Of a stretch of DNA of 17,157 nucleotides, positions 8,701-14,319 are shown in pieces. Position 1 is the stretch's first letter, and each line of letters opens with the position of its first letter. This stretch comes from Candidatus Lambdaproteobacteria bacterium. GTDB taxonomy: Bacteria; SAR324; NAC60-12. The stretch is from NCBI GenBank assembly GCA_012964265.1, contig DTUH01000043.1, forward strand, positions 2,184 to 19,340. The letters run 5' to 3'. The notes beneath the pieces are model-generated. The model saw nothing but the letters and a program-made list of their open reading frames with translations. It did no database searches and was not told the DNA's origin. The position numbers were made by a program, and so were the translations under genes.

Positions 8701-8873
8701 ACGATAATGGGGAAACAGCACTGATGATTGCAGTAAAACGTAGAAAGATGAAGTTAATAATAAATTTGCTGGAACTGGGAGCATCCCGAAACATACTGAC
8801 ACCTGATGGCGAAAGTGCGCTGACGTTCGCGGAAGCAAGCGGGAACGATGAACTTGTAAAACTCTTGCGTTAA
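5715..8873 (+). CDS. Large exported ankyrin-repeat protein
   Basis: Protein of 1052 residues from the ATG at 5715, which overlaps the ftsW stop as ATGAGTAA; a GTG six codons upstream is a less likely start. The N-terminus has a long basic stretch (K3, R8, K12, R14, R17, R19), a hydrophobic core at about residues 26-44 and two possible signal-peptidase sites, after ATA (42) or AFA (58). It is therefore probably in the periplasm or anchored in the inner membrane. From about residue 84 to the end it is an unbroken array of roughly 28 ankyrin repeats of about 33 residues, ending inside a repeat (KLLR then stop). No catalytic domain is visible, so it is most likely a binding scaffold. The overlap with ftsW suggests coupled translation and perhaps a link to the cell envelope or division. 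The partner is unknown. Confidence 0.88.
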   Translation: MSKVFPFRLFWKLRAVRFRTSTQATIVQSLLFFLLITPPATALLELPSVFNFTSQAFAQSSGKQTNSQLRHQLENYLISIEGRDDWTRLMLAILKSVTAVERVLAQGVSVNIRGTEEFHGVTPLMFASGIGVQEIVKILVVKGARLNDTDTQGNSALSKAAHKGHLDTVRFLLQQGANPNAETNQKWTALMFASHRGQIDVLKTLLKHGARADLQNELGMSSVMYAAQNGHLEIVRILIQRGAKVDLTSLNGSTALIWAIRSGQEKIAEVLLEAGAKTDSLEKEFRRSPLLLAAMYGREAIVQKLLSSGADVGVVDKQGENALLLALSNNHFETANLLIRSGIPINSSDNKKRTPLMVAVAQGSFELTKILLKTGAEVNARDYAEKTALMIAAGEGNVKIVKLLLREQSRLDFRDRYGRTAWSFAADQQRLTMIQFLSKKEIDNQENLFYAVSHGYLKIVKILLDLGVNTEVRDSLGWTPLMWAANNGHSKIVKLLLKGGTKINGSNAASPSVYGWTPLMLAAGAGHLETVKVLIVKGAYLRAQDKDKWTALTWASLNGYTDVVRLLTEKGARIDERGSDGATPLIWAASQGHETVVQVLLIKGANVKLKDIHGKTALAHAVLQMHFSTAKILIKHGADLNQNLLYAARRGYNKMVEFLLDENAEIDHQSALNETPLGLASQGKHWETTKILLEHGADPALKNSQGQTPLMSAVLTGKTKLVNLLLHHPTSGLQISELETTDFLGNTPLMTSAVHGYLDIVKLLLELGAKVESRNRWKETALLLAASKGFREIVLLLIQSGADFSAEDVNEKTALLRAAQNGHLFVVETLLAQGANLHVNTFDLNGKGGTALIQAARNGHREVLPALLNAGAKIDEAEMMFHHSALMVAALNGHEKTVEFLLNAGADFTLKDTSERSALLLAATNNHQSIIILLLDAEQTGDKTDSNGNGIWHLMAMSDVENEDSQTLYGSGQKEERASTQMYELISRGIVLDKLNDNGETALMIAVKRRKMKLIINLLELGASRNILTPDGESALTFAEASGNDELVKLLR
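5964..8873 (+). repeat. Tandem ankyrin-repeat coding array (about 28 units of about 99 bp)
   Basis: Units follow the pattern G-x-T-[PA]-L-[MIL]-x-A-A-x-x-G-H-x-x-[IV]-V-x-x-L-L-x-x-G-A, with little identity at the DNA level, so the array is old rather than a recent expansion. None of the units has the canonical TPLH histidine; that site is usually Met, Leu or Ile. Two units that begin QENLFYAV (about 7050) and QNLLYAAR (about 7636) lack the usual G-x-T-P opening, each after a shortened unit. Several units carry insertions of about 5-8 residues (near 7225-7260, 7895-7945 and 8230-8265). Confidence 0.85.
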
Positions 8874-8917
8874 TCACATTAGCTTTTAACACTAAACTTG
8901 AGTATAAAACCTTGTGG

Positions 8918-9151
8918 TCAACTTCCTCTATTCCAGTAACCGACAACCATTTTTTTTTCTCGCTCACAAAAATCGCCTTGAGCAATTTTTCCCTGGGAAA
9001 ATCCCGCACGGAGATAATGCAATTTTGCCATATACTCTTCTTTTGAATCGCAATGGCTCCAGCCATTTTCATTCATATGAACCAGTTTATCATAAGCTTC
9101 CTGGGAAACTTCTACAGGATTCTCTTTAGAATATGGTGTTAAACTAATCAT
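8918..9151 (-). CDS. Small hypothetical protein (77 aa)
   Basis: No family is recognised. The ATG at 9151 is chosen over a TTG one codon upstream. The product is mainly hydrophilic, with a predicted helical middle (EEYMAKLHYLRAGFSQGK), two Cys residues (in SHCDS and DFCERE) far apart, no signal peptide and no membrane segment, so it should be cytoplasmic. Balanced amino-acid use, the 44-nt gap from the convergent ankyrin stop and a good promoter candidate about 70 nt upstream favour a real gene. A purine-rich GGAAAAGA lies about 15 nt before the start, too far for an ideal ribosome binding site. Its size would suit a small regulator or adaptor, but nothing in the sequence shows this. Confidence 0.6.
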   Translation of the reverse strand: MISLTPYSKENPVEVSQEAYDKLVHMNENGWSHCDSKEEYMAKLHYLRAGFSQGKIAQGDFCEREKKMVVGYWNRGS

Positions 9152-9218
9152 CAACTATCAAATAATCTTTTCCGTAAACACGAAAGAGTTTCTGTCAGGG
9201 GAATTCAGTGATAACCAT

Positions 9219-9246
9219 TTTATACACTAACGAAAAAAGGTTGCAA
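9219..9246 (-). promoter_or_regulatory. Candidate promoter for the 77-residue gene
   Basis: Read on the minus strand, TTGCAA (9246-9241), a 16-bp spacer and TATAAA (9224-9219) form a plausible -35/-10 pair. Transcription would begin near 9212 and leave a leader of about 60 nt before the ATG at 9151. No equally good plus-strand promoter for lnt was found in the 146 nt between the two divergent starts. Confidence 0.45.
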
Positions 9247-9290
9247 GTCAGACACAAAAAATGATGAACAAAATCACAGTAAAAAAACTC

Positions 9291-9303
9291 AGAGGAAAAT
9301 TTG
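9291..9303 (+). promoter_or_regulatory. Ribosome binding site and TTG start of lnt
   Basis: AGAGGA at 9291-9296 is followed after 4 nt by TTG at 9301-9303. This pairing supports the rare TTG start over the first in-frame ATG, 14 codons later, which would cut into the first membrane helix. Confidence 0.65.
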
Positions 9304-10926
9304 CATAAATTTATTTGGATTGGAAGTTTAGTTTCAGGAGTCATGCTTGGCCTTACTCCACCCGGACTTGGCACACAGTGGCTTGGCTTAATTTCCTTTT
9401 TCCCTTTGATCTACATTTTGGAGCAACTCCACGCGAAAGAAGAGTTATCTTTCCGGAAACGAGCTGTGATGTTTTTCGGAATTTGCTGGTTATCCGGAGG
9501 AATAGCTGCTTCTATTGGTGGATATTGGATCACCAACAGCATCCACGTTTTTGGGCATGTACCATGGCTTGCGGCCGTGATTATAACCGGCGTGGGGTAC
9601 GGTCTTGAAGTAGGTTTTCAGCTTTTTGTTTATTTCGGAATTCCACTGCTTTTTATCCGTAAACTCAATAACTGGGATTTACCGCTCAGGCTCGCATTTT
9701 TACTTGCGCTTGATCCCTTGTATCCACGGCTGATTCAATGGAATTACGGAGGGTTGACTTTCACCGAATTTCCGTGGATTGAACAGCTTGCGGATTTGAT
9801 AGGTTCTTCCGGATTACTTCTATACAGTGCAGGTTTGACTTTCCTGCTGCTTGGCTGGTGGCGATGGAAAACCACAGGCAAGCTGAAGCTTAAAATACTG
9901 CTGCAAGCCACTACAATTTATTTGCTTTTATGGGGCCTCGGTTTGAGTTACGGCGCATGGAGAACTTATGACCTGGAAACTCAAGTTCCAGAACTCAAAA
10001 CTCAAAGCTCAAACTTGACCGTGCTGGCAATTCAACCTAATTTTTCTCTTCAGGATTTGGCTTCCAATCCGGAACTTGCACACTCAAAACGGGAGCAAAA
10101 TTTGGAGAGTTTACTGATCGATTCAACAAAAGCACTGGCTGAACTTCCACCCGAGACCGCCACTCCTAAGTTATTGATTTGGCCGGAATCAGTGTATCCG
10201 GATCCATTCTTCAAAGTTGCGGACTCTCGCGAAAAAGTGACTGCCTTTGCACGCAAACATAAGACTTACATATTGCTGACGACGGTGGACTGGGTAAATA
10301 CAAACAGCGGTCCTAAATTTCACGGAGTCTCGGTTTTAGTTGGAGAAAACGGAAAAGTGCTGGGACGCTACAACAAAATTTTCCTGATTCCTTTTGGAGA
10401 GACAATTCCGTTTTCGGACTGGTTCCCAGGAATCGCTTCCTTTCTTCGGAAAAACATTGCCAACATGTCTGAATTTACTCGAGGGCAGGAATACAAAGTT
10501 TTCACTCTGTCAGAAAATACTAGGCTTTCAGCGCCAATTTGCTTCGATATTTTCACCCCTGAAGTTGTACGCGGTATGGTTCGTAATGGCTCTGACCTGG
10601 TAGTTAATCTCAGTAATTTAGCATGGTTCGGACGCACCACTGCATCGGATAACATGGTCGCCGTTTTGCGCTGGAGGGCCATTGAAAATCGGGTGACGGT
10701 TGTCTTTGCTTCAAATAACGGAGAAAGTCTCATAATTGGCGTAAACGGCAAAAACATGAGCAAAAAGCTTGGACTTTTTGAAGAAGGCGCGTTAATCTCA
10801 ACGCTTAAACTTCAGCCCCGATTCTCATTTTACCGTGAATATGCAGAATGGGTTTGGGGTGGTTATTTGTTAATATTTTTGCTGCTGGGAATTCAGGCAC
10901 ATCTTAGGGGAAAAATATTTGAATAG
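9301..10926 (+). CDS. lnt: Apolipoprotein N-acyltransferase (Lnt)
   Basis: Inner-membrane enzyme of 541 residues that transfers an acyl chain from phospholipid to the N-terminal Cys of lipoproteins, the last step before sorting to the outer membrane. The N-terminal part is strongly hydrophobic with about seven membrane segments (first at about residues 3-20, last of the group near 197-215). The periplasmic nitrilase-like domain follows, with a closing helix near 515-535. The catalytic triad is visible: Glu296 in LIWPES, Lys359 in GRYNKIFLIPFGE and Cys414 in APICFDIF, with spacings close to those of the E. coli enzyme (E267, K335, C387). It is about 30 residues longer than the E. coli protein. 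It reads divergently from the 77-residue gene and is followed after 42 nt by the SDR gene. Its presence implies a diderm cell. Confidence 0.95.
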   Translation: MHKFIWIGSLVSGVMLGLTPPGLGTQWLGLISFFPLIYILEQLHAKEELSFRKRAVMFFGICWLSGGIAASIGGYWITNSIHVFGHVPWLAAVIITGVGYGLEVGFQLFVYFGIPLLFIRKLNNWDLPLRLAFLLALDPLYPRLIQWNYGGLTFTEFPWIEQLADLIGSSGLLLYSAGLTFLLLGWWRWKTTGKLKLKILLQATTIYLLLWGLGLSYGAWRTYDLETQVPELKTQSSNLTVLAIQPNFSLQDLASNPELAHSKREQNLESLLIDSTKALAELPPETATPKLLIWPESVYPDPFFKVADSREKVTAFARKHKTYILLTTVDWVNTNSGPKFHGVSVLVGENGKVLGRYNKIFLIPFGETIPFSDWFPGIASFLRKNIANMSEFTRGQEYKVFTLSENTRLSAPICFDIFTPEVVRGMVRNGSDLVVNLSNLAWFGRTTASDNMVAVLRWRAIENRVTVVFASNNGESLIIGVNGKNMSKKLGLFEEGALISTLKLQPRFSFYREYAEWVWGGYLLIFLLLGIQAHLRGKIFE

Positions 10927-10957
10927 GCTTTTTCACTCAGGTTTATCACTTATCTTA

Positions 10958-10963
10958 AAGGAG
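10958..10963 (+). promoter_or_regulatory. Strong ribosome binding site of the SDR gene
   Basis: AAGGAG lies 5 nt before the ATG at 10969. It is the best ribosome binding site in the window and contrasts with the weak or absent sites of menG, menF and ftsW. Confidence 0.75.
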
Positions 10964-10968
10964 AAAAA

Positions 10969-11760
10969 ATGGATTTAAGACTCAAAGGAAAAGTCGCCAT
11001 GGTTGCGGCTTCAAGTAAAGGGTTGGGTTATGGCATCGCACAGGCATTGGCACAGGAAGGAGCCTCACTTTCAATCGGCAGCCGGAATGAAAAGAATATT
11101 GAAGCCACGGCAGATAAACTCCGTAATGAAACCGGAGTTCCCGTTTTAGCTACGGTACTCGACTCTTCAAATCCGGAATCGATTCAGCAATGGACAGCAG
11201 TGACACTCAAAGAATTTGGAGGTGTCGATAAACTTGTGGTCAATGCCGGAGGACCGCCCGCAGGAAAATTTGAAGATTTTTCAGACGAGGACTGGCAAGC
11301 GGCTTTTGAGCTTAATCTTTTTAGTGCGGTACGCATGATAAGGGCAGCTATACCTTCGATGCGTGAACGCGGTGGCGGCTCAATATTAACTGTAACTTCA
11401 ATGTCTGTCAAAGAACCGATTGATGTGCTGATTCTTTCCAACGTCATGCGTTCCGGAGTTACCAGTCTGGTAAAAAGCCTCGCCACTCAATTGGCTCCAG
11501 ACAACATTCGCCTTAACAATTTAATGCCCGGACGTATCAACACGGATAGGATCCGAAGTTTGGATGGATTAAATTCTGAAAAACAAGGAGTTTCAGTAGC
11601 ACAAATTCAAGCGGCAAGTCAAGCTCAAATTCCACTGGGCCGTTACGGAACAATTGAAGAATTTGGTCGCTGCGGAGCATTTTTACTTTCCGATGCGGCA
11701 AGTTACATCACCGGATCAAGTATTGCGGTTGATGGGGGTGTACTCAAAACAGTCTGGTAA
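10969..11760 (+). CDS. Short-chain dehydrogenase/reductase-like protein with altered active site
   Basis: Rossmann-fold protein of 263 residues, the standard length for classical SDRs. It has a modified nucleotide-binding loop, AASSKGLGYGIA (near residues 13-24), NAGGPP in place of NNAG, the helix-4 Asn in FELNLFSAV, the catalytic-type Ser144 in TVTSMS, and the C-terminal ITGSSIAVDGG of beta-ketoacyl-ACP-reductase-like SDRs. The YxxxK catalytic pair is missing: at the right distance from Ser144 the sequence reads SNVMR, with Ser157 in the Tyr position and Arg161 in the Lys position. A subgroup of BKR-like SDRs with this LSNxxR version is known, so it is a lineage feature rather than decay. 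Normal hydride-transfer chemistry is doubtful. Substrate unknown. It follows lnt by 42 nt and may share its transcript. Confidence 0.88.
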   Translation: MDLRLKGKVAMVAASSKGLGYGIAQALAQEGASLSIGSRNEKNIEATADKLRNETGVPVLATVLDSSNPESIQQWTAVTLKEFGGVDKLVVNAGGPPAGKFEDFSDEDWQAAFELNLFSAVRMIRAAIPSMRERGGGSILTVTSMSVKEPIDVLILSNVMRSGVTSLVKSLATQLAPDNIRLNNLMPGRINTDRIRSLDGLNSEKQGVSVAQIQAASQAQIPLGRYGTIEEFGRCGAFLLSDAASYITGSSIAVDGGVLKTVW

Positions 11761-11896
11761 TAAACGTTCAAGTTTTTTGCATTTCTGACGATATTCATGA
11801 TCAAGAGGAATAGGTCGTTTCACGGCTGGACTTTCGATTTTCCGGAAGCTGGTCGATTTTAGACGATTATTTCCTTGAAAATAACTTGATCTATCT

Positions 11897-11910
11897 AGGG
11901 GGTGCAAATG
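11897..11910 (+). promoter_or_regulatory. Ribosome binding site fixing the start of the two-helix membrane protein
   Basis: AGGGGG at 11897-11902 lies 5 nt before the ATG at 11908. A GTG two codons upstream (11902) overlaps this site and is therefore an unlikely start. Confidence 0.6.
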
Positions 11911-12687
11911 CCTGTCAATTATCTAAACTTATATTTGTTTGCCATCTTCGGCTGCCTTGCGGCAACTGTTGGTGGAATTGTGATCTGCTATGCCGGAATC
12001 TCTGACACAAGTTATCTTGTTTATCGAGGCATGGAATACACAACCTATTATCTTGATAAAAATCGACATGACCTGTATTTGAATGGGTTGGTGTACAGTA
12101 TAACTTTCGGGATTGCCTTTTTGCTGTTCCTTGCGGTAATTGTAATCCCCACTCCGGAACAAATTCAAAAACGATTGGCTACATCTCAGTTCGCGGGTGC
12201 ATCCGGCGCAGGATATATCGGCCCGGCAGGAGTTTCTGCTCCGGCAGAAGAAACCTCTCCTGCAACAGAAATACCATTACAGGATGACGAAGCTTTGGAA
12301 ATACAACTGGAACCGGATATAGAATCTTATGAAATAGATGAAGAAGAGGACGATTCAGGACTAGCAAGTGTTTCTGATGATAATGATTCCGATGTGGTTT
12401 ACGGCACAGGACGCATCACCGACAAAGCACACAGATCATATATTCTCGCCAGTCCGGACAGTGCTGTTAAGTTTCTGCTGCGTAAAGAACTTGACGGTCG
12501 ACCGCTGAAATCAAGTCAAGATGAAATTTATGAAGGCTGGCAAAAACGCGGACTGTCCAGAGGAAAATTACGCAAACATTTTCTCAAGATAATGGAGTGG
12601 GATAGCGTGCCTGAACTGGAGGTAAACGAAATCTATAATAAATTGAAAGATAGGGTTTACGAAGTAAAACACACAGGACTCACATAA
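11908..12687 (+). CDS. Two-helix membrane protein with acidic linker, unknown function
   Basis: I do not recognise a family for this protein of 259 residues. Two hydrophobic segments at about residues 8-30 and 60-80 form a membrane hairpin. Between them is a short loop rich in Tyr. After the second helix comes a flexible Ala/Gly/Pro stretch (about 92-113), then a very acidic linker (about 114-162, many Asp and Glu). A basic, probably helical C-terminal domain of about 95 residues follows, including LRKELDGRPL and GWQKRGLSRGKLRKHF. The layout suggests a membrane-tethered domain held out on a flexible arm, probably in the cytoplasm. It is preceded by 147 nt without a gene and followed after 30 nt by an AAA+ ATPase on the same strand, a possible partner. 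Start chosen from the AGGGGG ribosome binding site. Confidence 0.75.
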   Translation: MPVNYLNLYLFAIFGCLAATVGGIVICYAGISDTSYLVYRGMEYTTYYLDKNRHDLYLNGLVYSITFGIAFLLFLAVIVIPTPEQIQKRLATSQFAGASGAGYIGPAGVSAPAEETSPATEIPLQDDEALEIQLEPDIESYEIDEEEDDSGLASVSDDNDSDVVYGTGRITDKAHRSYILASPDSAVKFLLRKELDGRPLKSSQDEIYEGWQKRGLSRGKLRKHFLKIMEWDSVPELEVNEIYNKLKDRVYEVKHTGLT

Positions 12688-12717
12688 AATATTAACCAAC
12701 TCTTTTAATTATTACAA

Positions 12718-13629
12718 ATGAACTCAAAGCTTTTCAAAGGAACCTCTACCTATTTACTGGATTCCAAATTAAGTGAAGCGTTCCACATCGCACGCCTGCT
12801 GGAAAAACCACTCTTACTGGAAGGTGAGCCCGGAACAGGCAAAACAAAACTGGCGCAGGAATTTGCAAAACAAGAAGACCGTCCCTTATTTGAAGTTCCG
12901 ATAACTTCGGAAAGCAAAGTTTCTCTCCTCGTTTCACGCTTCGATGAAGTTCAGCGCCTGATGGACACACAAGCTGCCGTAGCCAATGCGCAAATGAAGC
13001 AGGCTGGAATTGAGATGCAGATTGATACCGGCGGCCGTAAAGTGGACAATTTAGAAGAATACGTTCATTTGGGTCCGTTGGCACAAGCTTTCTCTACACC
13101 CGGATCGGTTTTGCTGCTGGATGAAATCGACAAGGCACCACGTGAACTTCCCAACAACCTTTTGTTTTTACTTTCCGAACGACGGATTGTTGTTCCGGAA
13201 ACACAGCAAACAATTGCGTGTGAACCTGGAGGAATGCCGATAATTGTGATCACATCCAACCACGAACAGGATTTGCCTGCTCCTTTTATTCGGCGCTGTA
13301 TCTACATGTATATCGAGTTTCCTCCTCCTGAAAGAATGCGGGAAATTGTCAGGATGCACCATCCTGGAGCAAATAAAAAAATAGTTGCGGCAGCAATTGA
13401 AATTTTCTATCAGCTGCGTGAGCTTGACTTGACACGGAAACCCTCAACCAGTGAAATTTTGGATTGGATTTCATATCTGGTTCAGACCAATGTTCTTGAT
13501 TCTAAAGTTGTTGAAAGACTGAAAGGCGCTCAAACTCTGGTCAAACATCGAGACGACCGAGAACTATTGCGGGTAATTCAGGAAAAAGGGATTGAGTCTG
13601 CAACCAGTCGAAAATCACCAAACTGGTAA
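12718..13629 (+). CDS. MoxR/CoxD-like AAA+ ATPase
   Basis: Single-domain AAA+ ATPase of 303 residues. Walker A is GEPGTGKT (residues 36-43), Walker B LLLDEID (132-138, with D135 and E136), a sensor-1-like VITSNHEQDLP follows, and FIRRC supplies candidate arginine-finger residues. The substitution of N for the usual position in sensor 1 and the SRFDEVQRLMDTQ segment between Walker A and B resemble the CoxD-type MoxR proteins, which remodel or help metallate partner enzymes and usually sit next to a VWA-domain protein. No VWA gene is present here; the upstream neighbour is the unknown membrane protein and the downstream one is plsY. An inserted, Gln/Ala-rich stretch lies at about residues 76-112. 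No clear ribosome binding site precedes the ATG. Cytoplasmic. Family call is firm; client is unknown. Confidence 0.88.
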   Translation: MNSKLFKGTSTYLLDSKLSEAFHIARLLEKPLLLEGEPGTGKTKLAQEFAKQEDRPLFEVPITSESKVSLLVSRFDEVQRLMDTQAAVANAQMKQAGIEMQIDTGGRKVDNLEEYVHLGPLAQAFSTPGSVLLLDEIDKAPRELPNNLLFLLSERRIVVPETQQTIACEPGGMPIIVITSNHEQDLPAPFIRRCIYMYIEFPPPERMREIVRMHHPGANKKIVAAAIEIFYQLRELDLTRKPSTSEILDWISYLVQTNVLDSKVVERLKGAQTLVKHRDDRELLRVIQEKGIESATSRKSPNW

Positions 13630-13655
13630 ACTCTTTCCTGCTAAAACACTAAGAC

Positions 13656-14294
13656 ATGTTTCAAATAGGCTTCTACATTTTTATTTTTTTACTGGGAAGC
13701 ATTCCTTTTGGTTTGTTGATAAGCTGCTACTGGCTAAAAATAGACATTCGCCGGCAGGGAAGCGGAAACATCGGCATGACAAATGTCATGCGGGTTGGTG
13801 GGAAATTGCCTGGAATTTTGACCTTTTTGCTGGATTTTGCTAAAGGCAGCCTTGCTGTTTTCCTGGCCCAAACAGTTTTTTCCGCTTCTGAAATAGAACC
13901 GGGAAATCGGCTAATTTTTCTCAGTATCACCGGTGTTGTAGTCGTTTGCGGACATGTTTTTTCTGTTTTTCTCCGTTTTAAAGGCGGCAAAGGAATTTCA
14001 ACTTTGTTTGGAGTTCTAACAATTTTGGAGCTAAATGTCGGCATCTGTGCGGCTCTCGTATGGGCCGGAATGTTTTGTTGGAAACGCATCTCCAGTCTTT
14101 CCGCAATTTCCATGCTGGCAGTCCTTCCATGGTTATTTCTACTTATTCCCTGGTTACAAAATGAACCCCCTGTTTGGACTATGTTTTTTATTTTCCTTCT
14201 GTTATCATCACTGCTGATCTTCAAGCATCGTGAAAATATTCAGCGTCTGCTCAAAGGCCAGGAAGGACAGCTGAGTTCCAATAACAAATCCTGA
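13656..14294 (+). CDS. plsY: Glycerol-3-phosphate acyltransferase (PlsY)
   Basis: Small polytopic inner-membrane protein of 212 residues that acylates position 1 of glycerol-3-phosphate with acyl phosphate, beginning phospholipid synthesis. The three PlsY motifs are present: GSIPFG near residue 14, GSGNIGMTNVMRVGG near 36-50 and GHVFSVFLRFKGGKGIST near 100, together with DFAKG after the second motif. The C-terminus, HRENIQRLLKGQE, is also typical. Length is close to the usual 200-210. It starts 26 nt after the AAA+ ATPase and ends 25 nt before the exchanger, so all may be on one transcript. PlsX, which supplies the acyl phosphate, is not in the window. Confidence 0.94.
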   Translation: MFQIGFYIFIFLLGSIPFGLLISCYWLKIDIRRQGSGNIGMTNVMRVGGKLPGILTFLLDFAKGSLAVFLAQTVFSASEIEPGNRLIFLSITGVVVVCGHVFSVFLRFKGGKGISTLFGVLTILELNVGICAALVWAGMFCWKRISSLSAISMLAVLPWLFLLIPWLQNEPPVWTMFFIFLLLSSLLIFKHRENIQRLLKGQEGQLSSNNKS

Positions 14295-14319
14295 GAAACA
14301 TTTTTCGAAAAGACCATCA

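Noticed and set aside
8874..8917. Possible bidirectional terminator between the ankyrin gene and the 77-residue gene
   Set aside because: No G/C-rich stem followed by a T run could be found on either strand.
8551..9072. Long minus-strand open frame opposite the end of the ankyrin gene
   Set aside because: Its composition is that of a shadow of the ankyrin codons, it covers the 77-residue gene in another frame and it has no recognisable motif.
11716..11907. Minus-strand open frame of 63 codons across the gap before the membrane protein
   Set aside because: It starts with TTG, lacks a ribosome binding site, runs into the end of the SDR gene and has no known motif. A conserved homologue would change this view.
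13727..14224. 165-residue minus-strand open frame opposite plsY
   Set aside because: It is antisense to a clear PlsY with all motifs and is rich in Lys, Arg and Pro as expected of a shadow frame.
14302..14311. Palindrome TTTTCGAAAA between plsY and the exchanger
   Set aside because: A 10-bp A/T-rich palindrome with no loop is easily due to chance and does not form a terminator.
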